From Acidimicrobiia bacterium (GTDB lineage Bacteria; Actinomycetota; Acidimicrobiia; IMCC26256; DASPTH01), in NCBI GenBank assembly GCA_040880805.1, contig JBBDHW010000055.1, positions 37,665 to 71,336 on the forward strand: a stretch of DNA of 33,672 nucleotides, given 5' to 3'. The position numbers and the translations under genes are program-made. Shown one piece after another: positions 1 through 11,354 of this stretch; position 1 is the first letter of the stretch, and the number at the start of each line of letters is the position of its first letter. The notes under the pieces are model-generated. The model did no database searches and was not told the origin of the DNA. It worked only from the letters and a program-made list of their open reading frames with translations.

Positions 1-5
1 GGCAC

Positions 6-23
6 TCGCTCGCTGGCGAGCGA
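6..23. repeat. Short perfect inverted repeat upstream of the PAC2 gene
   Basis: An 8-bp arm TCGCTCGC and its complement GCGAGCGA are separated by only two bases. It lies at the window edge, upstream of the first gene, and could be the tail of a terminator for a gene outside the window. Similar GCTCGC/GCGAGC hairpins occur in the gap around 23783-23842. No T-run follows, so the terminator role is uncertain. Confidence 0.4.
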
Positions 24-70
24 CTCGCTGCGCTCGTCGCCGCGTCGGGGTCGGACCGTAAGCTGCCGCG

Positions 71-952
71 ATGAACAGCGGCCTCGTGTGGGACCGGCAA
101 CCGGAGCTTCGCGACCCGCTCCTCGTCGCCGCGTTCGAGGGCTGGAACGACGCTGGCGACGCGGCAACGGCCGCGGCCGACTGGCTCGTCGAGAAGTCGC
201 ACGCGCAGCGCTTCGCATCGATCGACCCCGACGAGCACGTCGACTACCAGTCGCGGCGTCCACGCGTCGAGCTCGTCGGCGGGGTCGCGCGCTCGATCAT
301 CTGGCCCGCGCACGAGTACTACGCGGCGCCGTTCGGCGACCGCGACCTCGTCGTGCTTCGAGCCGTCGAGCCGAACGTCCGGTGGAAGCAGTACTGCAAC
401 ACCGTGATGTCCGTTGCCGCCGAGACAGGCTGCGCCATGGTCGTGACCTTCGGTGCGCTCCTGGGGGACGTGCCGCACACCCGCCGCGTGCGCGTCACAG
501 GCACTTCCACCGATCCCGAGCTTGTCGGCAATCTCGGCCTCGTGCCGTCGCGCTACGAGGGTCCCACCGGCATCGTCGGTGTGCTCCACGACGCGTGCCG
601 CGAGGCGGGGATACGATCGGTCTCCTTGTGGGCCCCGGTACCGCACTACATCGCGACCCCGCCCAACCCGCCGGCAACCCGCGCGCTGCTCGAGCGGTTC
701 GCAACTCTCTCGGGCGTACCGCTCGAGCTCGAGGGGCTCGAGCAGCTCGTCGACATCTGGAGGGCTCAGGTCGACCGCGCGATCGAGGACAACGACGAGG
801 TGCAGACGTACGTGCGTGAGCTCGAAGCTCGCGTCGACGCCGAGGACGCCGAGGACCAGGGCGTGATACTCGGCGACGACGAGATGCCGAGCGCCGGCGA
901 ACTGGTCGACGAAGTCGAGCAGTTTCTCCGCGAGCAAAACGAGGAATCATGA
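71..952 (+). CDS. PAC2 family protein (proteasome assembly chaperone-like)
   Basis: 293-residue protein of the PAC2 family, the superfamily of archaeal/eukaryotic proteasome assembly chaperones that is also common in Actinobacteria. The N-terminus has the family signature around 'LVAAFEGWNDAGDAA' (residues 18-32), followed by the alternating hydrophobic strand/Gly pattern of the domain ('VVTFGALLGDVPHTR', residues 124-138). The C-terminal third (about 220-293) is acidic and helical. Actinobacterial members are often thought of in connection with the Pup-proteasome system, but no proteasome or Pup gene is visible here, so the function is unassigned. The stop overlaps the next start (ATGA), implying co-translation with the DoxX gene. 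The ATG start gives a family-typical length. Confidence 0.85.
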   Translation: MNSGLVWDRQPELRDPLLVAAFEGWNDAGDAATAAADWLVEKSHAQRFASIDPDEHVDYQSRRPRVELVGGVARSIIWPAHEYYAAPFGDRDLVVLRAVEPNVRWKQYCNTVMSVAAETGCAMVVTFGALLGDVPHTRRVRVTGTSTDPELVGNLGLVPSRYEGPTGIVGVLHDACREAGIRSVSLWAPVPHYIATPPNPPATRALLERFATLSGVPLELEGLEQLVDIWRAQVDRAIEDNDEVQTYVRELEARVDAEDAEDQGVILGDDEMPSAGELVDEVEQFLREQNEES

Positions 953-1398
953 GTCGATTGATCGACAAGCTCACCGCCTCACGATTCCGGGGCGCCGCCG
1001 CCTACCTCACCACAGCCGTGCGCGTCGTCACCGGTGCCTTCTTCGTGGCGGTCTCCACCGGGAAGTTCGTCGACCACATGCAAGAAGCCATCGACTTCGA
1101 GAGATACGGGGTACCGGTGCCGGATACCGCGGTGTACGTGGTCGGCACCGTGGAGCTCGTCGGCGGGCTGCTCCTCGTGGTGGGCCTGTTCACGCGCGTC
1201 GCCGCGCTGTTCCTCGCCGCCGACATGGTGGGAGCGATCGCGACCGCAGGCGTGATGGAGGGTGGCAGCTTCAACCTGGGGGTTGCGCCCGCGCTGCTCG
1301 TGGCGATGCTCTTCCTGTTATGGGCCGGGCCTGGGGTGCTCGCGCTCGACGCCAAGCTTGGCGGCCGCGACGGCGCTCGTCCCGCATTACCCGACTAA
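949..1398 (+). CDS. DoxX family membrane protein
   Basis: 149-residue protein with about four hydrophobic segments (roughly residues 20-40, 62-83, 85-103, 110-130) and the DoxX-like pattern 'TAVRVVTGAFFVAVSTGKF' followed by a Gly-rich helix 'VGTVELVGGLLLVVGLFTR'. DoxX proteins are small integral membrane proteins; in mycobacteria a DoxX homologue works with a superoxide dismutase and a sulfurtransferase in redox defence, but the biochemical activity of most members is unknown. Its ATG lies inside the PAC2 stop (ATGA), so the two genes are translationally coupled. The 3' end overlaps the convergent peptidase gene by 12 bases. Confidence 0.85.
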   Translation: MSRLIDKLTASRFRGAAAYLTTAVRVVTGAFFVAVSTGKFVDHMQEAIDFERYGVPVPDTAVYVVGTVELVGGLLLVVGLFTRVAALFLAADMVGAIATAGVMEGGSFNLGVAPALLVAMLFLLWAGPGVLALDAKLGGRDGARPALPD

Positions 1399-2724
1399 GT
1401 CGCGGGCAACGGCTTCCCAGAGTTGCGTCGAGAGCGCAAGCGACTCCTGGTCGACGCGTTCGTCGTTGCCGTGGAACATGGTGCCGTAGTCCTCGAAGGC
1501 GAGACGCTTCGAGAAGAGCCCGAAGCCGTATCCCACCGCACCCGCGCGGCGATAGAAGCGGTTGTCGGTCGCGCCCACCATGAACGACGGCACGAGTGCT
1601 GATCCCTCGCAGAGTCGCGACGTGACGCGCTCGAGCGTGTCCCACAGCGGGGTGTCGATCGGAGACTCCGTCGCGGGATCGTCGTTCGACTGGATCTCCA
1701 CCGAGTCGGCGAGGTCGCCGAGCGCGTCGCGCATCATCTCGATCGCGTCGGCTCCGGTCTGCCCGGGCAGTGTACGGACATCGACCTCGAGGTCGACGCG
1801 ATCCGGGATCACATTCGTCTTGGTGCCGCCGTGCGCGACGGTCGGCGCGAACGTGGTGTGGGTGCACGCATGCCACGTGCGCGCCATGGCGAGGGGCAAC
1901 TCGGCAAGTGCATCGTTGAACTGATCGGCGTCGAGCAGCGCGGCAGTGAGATCCGGGTCGAGGTGGAGTCCTTCGATGAACCGGCGCCACGCGGCGTGGA
2001 TCTGGGTCTCGGACTCGTACTCCGCGATGCGGCGCACGACCTCGGCGGCAGTGACGAGCGCGTTGTCGGTACGGAAAGGCTGTGAGCCGTGGCCAGGCGT
2101 CCCGCGCACGGTGAGCTTCGACCAGAATGTGCCCTTCTCGCCCACTAGCACCGGCAACCGGATCCCCGCAGGTGTCGGGACCTGGAACCCACCCGATTCG
2201 GTGAGCACGAAGTCGGCGTAGACCGCGTCGCGTTCGTGGTCGAGGAGCCAGTGCGCGCCCCACACACCCTGGGCCTCCTCGTCGGCCACGGCGAGATAGA
2301 TCAGCGTGCCCTTGGGGCGGAAGCCGCTGTCGGCGAGGCGGCGGAATGCGACAGCCTGCGACGCGGTGAGGTTCAGCATGTCGACCGCGCCGCGGCCCCA
2401 CACGAAGCCGTCGACGATCTCCGCGCCGAACGGATCGCGGCTCCAACCGTCGGGGTTCACGGGCACGACGTCGGTGTGGCCCATCAACAGGAGGGACGGG
2501 GCATCGGGATCGGTGCCCTCGATCCGGGTGACGAGGCTCGAACGCCCGGGCTGTGGCTCGAAGACCTCGTGGTCGCCCGCGCCCGACAGGTACTGCGCGA
2601 GGAGGTCGACGCTGCGTGTCTCCTCACCGGACGCGATCGTGCCGTCGTTCACACACTGGTTACGGATCAGCGACTGGAGCAGGTCGGTGACCTCGGCGGT
2701 GGGATCCTCCGCATGCTTCGCCAT
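1387..2724 (-). CDS. M20 family zinc metallopeptidase/deacylase
   Basis: 445-residue M20/M25/M40 family hydrolase (dipeptidase, acetylornithine deacetylase and succinyl-diaminopimelate desuccinylase relatives). Metal ligands and catalytic residues are visible: 'MGHTDVVP' (His83, Asp85), 'GRGAVDM' (bridging Asp115), 'VADEE' (Glu149/Glu150) and a C-terminal 'FHGNDE' His. Between them lies the small dimerisation domain (about 185-330). The gene stands alone: convergent with the DoxX gene and about 116 bases downstream of the WS/DGAT gene. The substrate cannot be told from sequence; argE/dapE identity is not supported by context. The ATG start is preceded only by a weak purine stretch (GCGGGAAAT). 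Confidence 0.88.
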   Translation of the reverse strand: MAKHAEDPTAEVTDLLQSLIRNQCVNDGTIASGEETRSVDLLAQYLSGAGDHEVFEPQPGRSSLVTRIEGTDPDAPSLLLMGHTDVVPVNPDGWSRDPFGAEIVDGFVWGRGAVDMLNLTASQAVAFRRLADSGFRPKGTLIYLAVADEEAQGVWGAHWLLDHERDAVYADFVLTESGGFQVPTPAGIRLPVLVGEKGTFWSKLTVRGTPGHGSQPFRTDNALVTAAEVVRRIAEYESETQIHAAWRRFIEGLHLDPDLTAALLDADQFNDALAELPLAMARTWHACTHTTFAPTVAHGGTKTNVIPDRVDLEVDVRTLPGQTGADAIEMMRDALGDLADSVEIQSNDDPATESPIDTPLWDTLERVTSRLCEGSALVPSFMVGATDNRFYRRAGAVGYGFGLFSKRLAFEDYGTMFHGNDERVDQESLALSTQLWEAVARDLVG

Positions 2725-2736
2725 ATTTCCCGCTCT

Positions 2737-2751
2737 CGGCGCTTCGCGCCG
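2737..2751. repeat. Hairpin upstream of the M20 gene
   Basis: Perfect 6-bp inverted repeat CGGCGC/GCGCCG with a TTC loop, a few bases upstream of the M20 start. It lies in the gap between WS/DGAT and the peptidase together with a larger hairpin at 2775-2797. Confidence 0.45.
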
Positions 2752-2774
2752 GGCCGCTTGGGCCCCGGCTCACT

Positions 2775-2797
2775 GCGGCGCAGGGTACCTGCGCCGC
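2775..2797 (-). terminator. Strong GC hairpin, possible terminator of WS/DGAT
   Basis: A perfect 10-bp inverted repeat (GCGGCGCAGG/CCTGCGCCGC) with a 3-base loop sits about 45 bases downstream of the WS/DGAT stop on the minus strand. There is no following T-run, as is common for candidate terminators in high-GC actinobacteria. It could equally be a structured 5' leader element of the downstream peptidase gene. Confidence 0.5.
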
Positions 2798-2840
2798 GGC
2801 CGTTCGCCTCGGGCGACGACCCTACCTCCCGCCATCGGTC

Positions 2841-4253
2841 TTAAGTGTCGCCGACGGCGAGGGTGTGGAGCTCGGCGAAGGCGTCCTCGATGCCGCCGGC
2901 GAGGAGCTCGAGGTCGGGCGCGGCCGCACCGTCGCCGACGATTCCGAAGTACAGCTCGCCGCAGTACGACATCACCGCGATGTTGATCGTGAGGTTCCTC
3001 GAGAGCGGCGCGAGCGGGTAGACCTCCACCATCTCGGCACCGAGGCAGTAGAGGGGCACCTGCGGGCCAGGGATGTTGGTGACGATGAGGTTGGCGAAGC
3101 GCTGACCGTGCGCGGCGCGTGCAGCGAGCCCGAGCAAGGTCGGCGCCGCGTACTCGGTGAGACCGATGAGCACTGCGGCGCCGACCGCCGATTCGCGCTC
3201 CTTGAGATCGGCCGTGCTCGCGCGCACGGCACGCAGTCGTATCCGGGGGTCGGGCTCGCCGACGGCGAGGGGAACGAACATCGCCGAGATCCGGTTACCG
3301 AGTTGCGTGCGCTCACTGTCGTCGCGCACAGAGACCGGACAGAAGATCTTCACGGAGAGGTCGGCGCGCAGCTCACCGCGCGCGTCGAGTAGCCGGGCGA
3401 GCGCACCGCCAACTCCCGCGAGTATCACGTCGTTGACCGTGCACTCGAACGCCTTGCGGACCTCCTTGACCGGTTCGAGCTCCACCCGCACGATCTCGAT
3501 TCGGCGGCCGCGTCCGATCGGACCGTTGATCGAGAGCGACGGCGCGATCGGATCGGTACCCACGAGTGCGCCGATCGACCGCGCGAGTTGCGAAACGCGA
3601 TCGACGACATCACGTGGCGCGACCACGCCGCGCCGCGCGACACCCGCGAATTCCACCGGTTGCCGGATGCGTTCGCACAGGCTGTCGAGCATCAGACGCG
3701 CGGGTTCCGGTGGGGGTTCCGAACGCCAGGGCGGTTCGTCGATCACGCTCGACTCGCGCGAGAAGTCGAACAGCGCGGTCGCGATGTCGATGCCGGAGAT
3801 ACCGTCGGTGAGCGTGTGGTGTGACTTGTGCACCAACCCGACCCGCTCGCCCCGATCGACACCCTCGACGAACCACAGCTCCCACAGCGGATGATCGCGG
3901 TCGAGCAGCTGCTCCATGAGCCGTTCCGCGAGCGAGATGAGTTGGCGACGTGTCCCCGGCGCCGGCAGTGAGGTGAGCTTTACGTGGCGGGCGATGTCGA
4001 AGCCGGGATCGTCGACCCAGATCGGCCGGCCAAACCCGAACGGCACGTGCATGACGCGGCGCCGGAAGCGCGGGATGAGAGACAGTTTCGACTCGACGAG
4101 CGCGCGCACGTCGTCGAGACGGAACCGGCCCTCGGGTCCGTAGAACGTCTCCCGCTCGAGGATGGCGATCGCGCCCACGTGCATGGGAGTCTCGGGCCGC
4201 TCGAGGTGGAGAAAGGTCTCGTCGAGCGCGCTGAGGCGGTCGTACGCGGTCAT
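2841..4253 (-). CDS. Wax ester synthase/diacylglycerol acyltransferase (WS/DGAT)
   Basis: 470-residue enzyme of the bifunctional WS/DGAT family, which transfers acyl groups from acyl-CoA to diacylglycerol or fatty alcohols and makes storage triacylglycerol or wax esters. The catalytic motif HHxxxDG is intact (HHTLTDG, residues 145-151). The N-terminus 'LSALDETFLHLE' and the C-terminal 'TNIPGPQVPLYCLGAEMVEVYPLAPL' region are family hallmarks, and the length matches the family (about 450-480). Such enzymes are typical of actinobacteria that store neutral lipid. A small lipoprotein gene lies 40 bases upstream on the same strand; the two may be co-transcribed, although no functional link is evident. 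Confidence 0.95.
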   Translation of the reverse strand: MTAYDRLSALDETFLHLERPETPMHVGAIAILERETFYGPEGRFRLDDVRALVESKLSLIPRFRRRVMHVPFGFGRPIWVDDPGFDIARHVKLTSLPAPGTRRQLISLAERLMEQLLDRDHPLWELWFVEGVDRGERVGLVHKSHHTLTDGISGIDIATALFDFSRESSVIDEPPWRSEPPPEPARLMLDSLCERIRQPVEFAGVARRGVVAPRDVVDRVSQLARSIGALVGTDPIAPSLSINGPIGRGRRIEIVRVELEPVKEVRKAFECTVNDVILAGVGGALARLLDARGELRADLSVKIFCPVSVRDDSERTQLGNRISAMFVPLAVGEPDPRIRLRAVRASTADLKERESAVGAAVLIGLTEYAAPTLLGLAARAAHGQRFANLIVTNIPGPQVPLYCLGAEMVEVYPLAPLSRNLTINIAVMSYCGELYFGIVGDGAAAPDLELLAGGIEDAFAELHTLAVGDT

Positions 4254-4293
4254 CGCCGGGATCGTACGTCGACAACGATGGAGCAGCCCAGCA

Positions 4294-4740
4294 CTACGCC
4301 GTGAACGCAGGAGTCAGGCACGGCGTGATGCCGGGTCCCCGCGCGATCGCGCGGGCGCGCGCCTCGAGCGCGGTGGCCTTTCTGGCGTACGCCCCCGCTT
4401 CGCCGTCATGGCTGGCGCGCATCGCCGTGCGCATGGCATCGACCTCGTCGAGGGTCTGGTCGATCAGCGCGATCCACACCTTCGCGGTGTGCTCGTACGA
4501 CCTCGGCGGCCGAAGGTCGCGCAGTGAGGCGACTGACGACCGGTGGATGGCGACGACTTTGGCGCTCAGCCGGCCGAGGTTCGACGTCTCGATGCGTGCG
4601 ATGGCGCGGTTCGCGCGTGCGCAGACCGCGCTCGACTCCCGTACGAAGCCTCGCTCGGACAGCCGAGCGTTACCGGTGCCGCAGCCTCCCGTGAGCACCA
4701 GCACTCCGACGAAGCAGGTTCCGACCAGTTTCGTTCGCAC
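4294..4740 (-). CDS. Putative small lipoprotein, function unknown
   Basis: 148-residue protein not matched to a named family. The chosen start is a GTG preceded by a good ribosome-binding site (AGGAGG, 9 bases upstream). It begins with a short positively charged stretch, a hydrophobic segment and a lipobox-like 'LTGGC', so export and lipidation are likely although the residue at -3 is not ideal. The mature part contains two Cys (in 'SAVCARAN' and 'ITPCLT') that could form a disulfide, and is predicted mostly helical, with an Arg/Ala-rich C-terminal part. A longer upstream reading in the same frame exists but overlaps the divergent gene and lacks a site. The region 4741-4800 is a divergent promoter space. 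Confidence 0.7.
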   Translation of the reverse strand: MRTKLVGTCFVGVLVLTGGCGTGNARLSERGFVRESSAVCARANRAIARIETSNLGRLSAKVVAIHRSSVASLRDLRPPRSYEHTAKVWIALIDQTLDEVDAMRTAMRASHDGEAGAYARKATALEARARAIARGPGITPCLTPAFTA

Positions 4741-4800
4741 CCCTATCGCCCTCCTGCGCGGGAATGTACCCCGGGGCACCGACCAGTACGCTGCGGCGCC

Positions 4801-5307
4801 GTGAGTCGAACCGCGACCTGCGTGTGGCGCGTCGAGGCGACTCTCGTCCTCGCGCTCGACGAACACCTCGGACCGCCCGTCGATAGCTACGTGAACGGAA
4901 CGCAGACGTGGCTCACCGACGACGGACCCGGCGGGGCCACGCTCGAGTGGCGCCTCCACCCGGTCGCCGCGTACCGCCCGCCCACGGGCGTGTCGCACTA
5001 CGACCTCTGGGAGCATGTGGTCGACGCGCTCGCAGCCGGTACTGATCCCGACGCGCTGCAACTCGGCTCCGAGCACCGGACGTTGCGTTCGCTGTGGGAC
5101 GGACTCGAGTGCTTCGCCGCCTACGACGAGGAGATCGAGCCGGCGCCGATCGCCCAGGCGGCAACCGACGCGCTGCACCGCGCTCCTGACGCGACCGGGT
5201 TGGTCGACCACGATCGCATCGGCAGCGCGTGGGAACAGGCGAAGGGCACGGTGTCCATCACGGAGATGCTGCTCGCAGAGCTACGCACGCGAACCGCTCC
5301 CGCATGA
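4801..5307 (+). CDS. Conserved-looking hypothetical protein upstream of pyrE
   Basis: 168-residue protein starting at GTG 4801; the reading frame continues upstream but overlaps the divergent lipoprotein gene, so the shorter form is preferred. It has no recognisable catalytic motif. The composition is acidic with several Trp/Tyr ('WLTDDGPGGATLEWRLHP', 'SHYDLWEHVVDAL') and no signal peptide or membrane segment, which suggests a small cytoplasmic globular protein. Its stop lies one base before the pyrE start, so the two are almost certainly one transcription unit. I do not recognise the family. Confidence 0.7.
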   Translation: MSRTATCVWRVEATLVLALDEHLGPPVDSYVNGTQTWLTDDGPGGATLEWRLHPVAAYRPPTGVSHYDLWEHVVDALAAGTDPDALQLGSEHRTLRSLWDGLECFAAYDEEIEPAPIAQAATDALHRAPDATGLVDHDRIGSAWEQAKGTVSITEMLLAELRTRTAPA

Positions 5308-5308
5308 C

Positions 5309-5854
5309 ATGATGCCGGTCGTGGACGGCGACGGCCTCGCGCGCGAGATCTACGAACGAATCCACCTCACCGGCGAGTTCGTCCTGCGCTCGGGGGCGGT
5401 GAGCAACGAGTACTTCGACAAGTTCCTCTTCGAGGCCGACCCGGTGCTGCTGCGCACCATCGGCGAGGCACTGGTGCCGCTCGTCCCCGCCGGCACCGAC
5501 GCGCTCGCAGGCCTGGAGCTCGGCGGGATCCCCATCGCCACGGTGCTCTCCCAGCTCACCAGGCTGCCTGTGCTGTTCGTGCGCAAGGAGGCGAAGACAT
5601 ACGGCACCTGCCGGCTCGCCGAGGGCGGCGAGGTCGACGGCCGGCGGCTCACGATCGTGGAGGACGTCGTGTCATCGGGCGGGCAGGTGATCCTGTCCAC
5701 CCAGGACCTGCGGGAGCGCGGTGCGGTCGTCGAGCACGCGGTGATCGTGATCGACCGCCGTGGTCCCGACAACCAGCACCAGCTGGCCGAGGCCGGGATC
5801 GAGCTGCACGCGCTCTACACGATGGACGAGCTGCAGCGCGCGGGCGAGCACTGA
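5309..5854 (+). CDS. pyrE: Orotate phosphoribosyltransferase
   Basis: 181-residue PRTase that converts orotate plus PRPP to orotidine 5'-phosphate in pyrimidine synthesis. The PRPP-binding motif is clear ('VEDVVSSGG', residues 117-125), together with the family pieces 'YFDKFLFE' (35-42), 'GGIPIA' (72-77) and the catalytic-loop region 'RKEAKTYGT' (92-100). Two consecutive ATG codons (5309, 5312) are possible starts. The gene follows the upstream hypothetical gene by one base and converges on the Nudix gene. No other pyr genes are nearby, so pyrE is isolated from the main pyrimidine operon here. Confidence 0.93.
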   Translation: MMPVVDGDGLAREIYERIHLTGEFVLRSGAVSNEYFDKFLFEADPVLLRTIGEALVPLVPAGTDALAGLELGGIPIATVLSQLTRLPVLFVRKEAKTYGTCRLAEGGEVDGRRLTIVEDVVSSGGQVILSTQDLRERGAVVEHAVIVIDRRGPDNQHQLAEAGIELHALYTMDELQRAGEH

Positions 5855-5870
5855 ATCAGCGCGAGCTGAG

Positions 5871-6560
5871 TTAGAGGGTGTCGCCGCCGCGCCACGGCGG
5901 CGTGCGCGGCGCCTCGAAGCTCGCCGGGAGCTGCACACCGTCGATCGCCGCGAAGGCGAGCTCACCCCACCGTTGGACGCCCGCAAGCGGCCACGGCAAG
6001 TTGTCGCGTGCGAAGAACCCGACTGCGCGCGTTTCGAGCGGGTGACCGCGCAGCTCACCGCCCAGCATCCGGCAGTGGAACAGCATCGAGTAGAGCGGGA
6101 ACTGGGTGAACCCGAGACGCAGACCGTCGAGCACGGCGATGAGCGACACGGGCTCCACCTCGATCCCGGTCTCTTCGAACACCTCCTTCACCGCGATCTC
6201 GGACGGCGAGTAGCCGACGTCGGCGTAACCAACGGGGTAGAGCCACACGCCCGAGTCGGCGCGCTGCGTGAGTAGGAGCTCGCCCTTGTCGTTCCCGACG
6301 ATGGCGGCCACCGCGACTTTCGGCGTGACATAGCCGTGCACGCCTTCGCCGATCGTTGCGACCCACTCGTCGTACAGCGTCTCGGCCTGCGCTTCCTCGA
6401 TCGCCGCGGCACGGATGTCGGCCGCGACCTTGAGCACCTCGTCGAAGCGCTCCTGCTCGTAGAGGCTCTTCGTGAACGCCAGGCCGGTGCGCGCAATGGC
6501 GGACAGGGTCTCGGCCCAGCGGAGGAGATCGCCGGCCGACGGGATGAACGGTTCGGTCAC
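5871..6560 (-). CDS. Nudix hydrolase with N-terminal helical domain (YjhB-like)
   Basis: 229-residue protein with an N-terminal helical domain (about 5-65; 'LLRWAETLSAIARTGLAFT') followed by a Nudix fold. This arrangement is that of the YjhB-type proteins, some of which are annotated as ADP-ribose pyrophosphatases. The Nudix box (residues 111-133) departs from the consensus: the first Glu is Tyr117 and the Arg is Lys125, while the metal-binding KEVFEETGI core is intact. The GTG start at 6560 overlaps the stop of the upstream hypothetical gene (GTGA), so translation is coupled. The substrate is a nucleoside diphosphate derivative by family, otherwise unknown. Confidence 0.87.
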   Translation of the reverse strand: MTEPFIPSAGDLLRWAETLSAIARTGLAFTKSLYEQERFDEVLKVAADIRAAAIEEAQAETLYDEWVATIGEGVHGYVTPKVAVAAIVGNDKGELLLTQRADSGVWLYPVGYADVGYSPSEIAVKEVFEETGIEVEPVSLIAVLDGLRLGFTQFPLYSMLFHCRMLGGELRGHPLETRAVGFFARDNLPWPLAGVQRWGELAFAAIDGVQLPASFEAPRTPPWRGGDTL

Positions 6561-7108
6561 AACCAGCCGGCGCGTGCGAGCACGGGCTCCGCACTCTCCA
6601 GATAGTCGTCCGGCGGCTTCGCGAGCTCTCCGGCGCGCACCTTCGCGAGCAGGCGCCGAACCACTTCGAGGATCTCGGGCACCGCGTCGCGCAGCTGCCG
6701 CGCGTCGTCGGGGTCGATTTCGGACGCGTTGATCTCGGACCGCTCGACCAGGGTGTCGAGATCCGAGAGCTGTCGGCCCAGCCACTCGATCGGGTCGGCG
6801 GCCAGGTCGTCGTCCCACTCGCGTTGGCCAGGCTCCCAACCACGGAGCCGCGGGTGATGGTGCGTGCGGTCGTGGCTCCCGGGCGCACCGTCGACCGTCT
6901 CCAGCAGATCGACGCGCCAGATCGGCAGATCGATCGAGATGGGCTGCACCGAGTAGACGGAACCTTGCAGCTCCGGGCGCTCGACGACGCGAACTTCCAG
7001 CCGCACGCCGCGCTCCGCACCCTCCTGCCCGGGCCCGGGGTTCGGATCGGCGAAGAAGAGATCGCCGACCACCACGCCTACCCGCTCGAAGCCGAATGCG
7101 TACAACAC
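6557..7108 (-). CDS. Hypothetical protein coupled to the Nudix gene
   Basis: 183-residue protein, family not recognised. The start is set at a GTG because a strong site (GGGAGG) lies 8 bases upstream; an upstream in-frame ATG at 7168 has no site and would leave only a few bases to glnD. The N-terminal half is beta-rich ('VLYAFGFERVGVVVGDLFFAD', residues 1-21) with a strand pattern continuing through 'VRLEVRVVE', and the C-terminal half is acidic and helical (about 115-183). There is no signal peptide. The gene lies between glnD and the Nudix gene on the same strand, overlapping the Nudix start by 4 bases; a link to nitrogen control is possible but only positional. Confidence 0.72.
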   Translation of the reverse strand: MLYAFGFERVGVVVGDLFFADPNPGPGQEGAERGVRLEVRVVERPELQGSVYSVQPISIDLPIWRVDLLETVDGAPGSHDRTHHHPRLRGWEPGQREWDDDLAADPIEWLGRQLSDLDTLVERSEINASEIDPDDARQLRDAVPEILEVVRRLLAKVRAGELAKPPDDYLESAEPVLARAGWL

Positions 7109-7172
7109 GAGAGTCGCCTCCCAAGGATTCGCTGTTGTCGGACATCCAGCGTACGCCGCGGGCCACAACGGC

Positions 7173-10035
<2,863 letters not shown>

Positions 10036-10059
10036 TCATGGCGCGCGCTGAGCAGCGCG

Positions 10060-11310
10060 TCAGACCCGCTCGAGGGAGTAGCCGACCTCGGAGTGCTGGG
10101 TGAGGTCGAGACCGGTCTCTTCGTCCTCCTCGGAGACCCGGATGCCACCCGGCATCACCAGGTCGAGCACCTTGACGATCACCAACGTCAGGATCCCCGA
10201 CCAGACGATCGTGGCACCCACCGCGATGAGCTGGTCACCCATGAGCTCCCAGCTCCCGCCGCTCACGAACACGCCTTCGTGGGTCACGGCCGGGTTGAAC
10301 GCGGCGTCGGCGAACAGCCCGAGGAGCAACGATCCGACGATCCCGCCGACGAGGTGGACACCGACCACGTCGAGGGCGTCGTCGTAGCCGAAGCGGAACT
10401 TGATGCTGCACGCCAAATAGCAGAGCGCGCCGGCGATGAGGCCGATGTAGATCGGCGCCATGCCGCCGACGAAGCCGGCGCACGGCGTGATCGCAACCAG
10501 ACCGGCCACCGCGCCCGACGCGGCCCCAAGGGTGGTGGCATGCCCACCGCGGATGCGTTCGAACAGAAGCCACCCGAGCATCGCGGCCGCGGCCGCCATG
10601 TTCGTGTTCACGAACGCCTGGGCGGCGATGTCGTTCGCACCCAAGGCCGATCCCGCGTTGAAGCCGAACCACCCGAACCACAGCACGCCTGCGCCCAGCA
10701 GGGTCCACGGCAACATGTGTGGCGGCATCGGGTGCTGGGGCCACCCACGCCGCCGGCCGAGAACGATCACAACCGCGAGCGCTGCGATGCCGGCGTTGAT
10801 GTGCACGACGGTGCCACCCGCAAAGTCGAGTGCGCCGCGGCGGAACAGCCAGCCTGCGGGCGAGAAGACCCAATGGGCAACCGGGGTGTACACGACGAGC
10901 AGCCAGATCCCGAGGAACCAGAACCACGCCGAGAACTTCATGCGGTCGGCGAGCGCCCCGGTGATCAGCGCCGGCGTGATGATCGCGAACATGAGCTGGA
11001 ACGACATGAACGCGAGTGGCGGAATCGGCACGCCCCCGAAGCCGGTCGCCGGCACGACGTTGACGTCGTGCATCCACGCGAGGTCGAGATTACCGATCCA
11101 TTTCCCGGTCCCGTGGAACGCCAACGAGTACGCGAGCGCGGCCCACAGCACGCTGACGAGGCCCATCGAGAAGAAGTTCTGCATGAGCATGGCGAGCACG
11201 TTCTTCGCCCGCACCATGCCGCCGTAGAAGAAGGCGAGCCCCGGCGTCATGAACAGCACCAGCGCGCACGAAGCGAGCACCCACGCGGTGTCGCCGGTAT
11301 TGACCTTCAT
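10060..11310 (-). CDS. amtB: Ammonium transporter
   Basis: 416-residue Amt/Rh channel-type transporter that takes up ammonium. The start ATG at 11310 is set by a strong site (GGGGAGGG) close upstream and by the family N-terminus 'TGDTAWVLASCALVLFMTPGLAFFYGGMV'. About eleven hydrophobic segments follow, including 'KNVLAMLMQNF', 'DFAGGTVVHINAGIAAL' with a pore His, and 'DDALDVVGVHLVGGIVGSLLLG' with the second pore His. The cytoplasmic C-tail is the region PII binds in the family. First gene of the nitrogen operon, preceded by a GlnR-like box at 11355-11392. Confidence 0.96.
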   Translation of the reverse strand: MKVNTGDTAWVLASCALVLFMTPGLAFFYGGMVRAKNVLAMLMQNFFSMGLVSVLWAALAYSLAFHGTGKWIGNLDLAWMHDVNVVPATGFGGVPIPPLAFMSFQLMFAIITPALITGALADRMKFSAWFWFLGIWLLVVYTPVAHWVFSPAGWLFRRGALDFAGGTVVHINAGIAALAVVIVLGRRRGWPQHPMPPHMLPWTLLGAGVLWFGWFGFNAGSALGANDIAAQAFVNTNMAAAAAMLGWLLFERIRGGHATTLGAASGAVAGLVAITPCAGFVGGMAPIYIGLIAGALCYLACSIKFRFGYDDALDVVGVHLVGGIVGSLLLGLFADAAFNPAVTHEGVFVSGGSWELMGDQLIAVGATIVWSGILTLVIVKVLDLVMPGGIRVSEEDEETGLDLTQHSEVGYSLERV

Positions 11311-11354
11311 AGACCCTCCCCCAGGAAAGATTTGTGACAGCCTGAGGGTGTCCT

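Noticed and set aside
4741-5211. N-terminal extension of the small lipoprotein gene
   Set aside because: It overlaps the divergent gene, has no ribosome site, and would bury the signal peptide; the GTG at 4740 has a strong AGGAGG site.
7109-7168. Upstream ATG for the hypothetical gene before the Nudix gene
   Set aside because: No ribosome site; the GTG at 7108 has GGGAGG at ideal distance.
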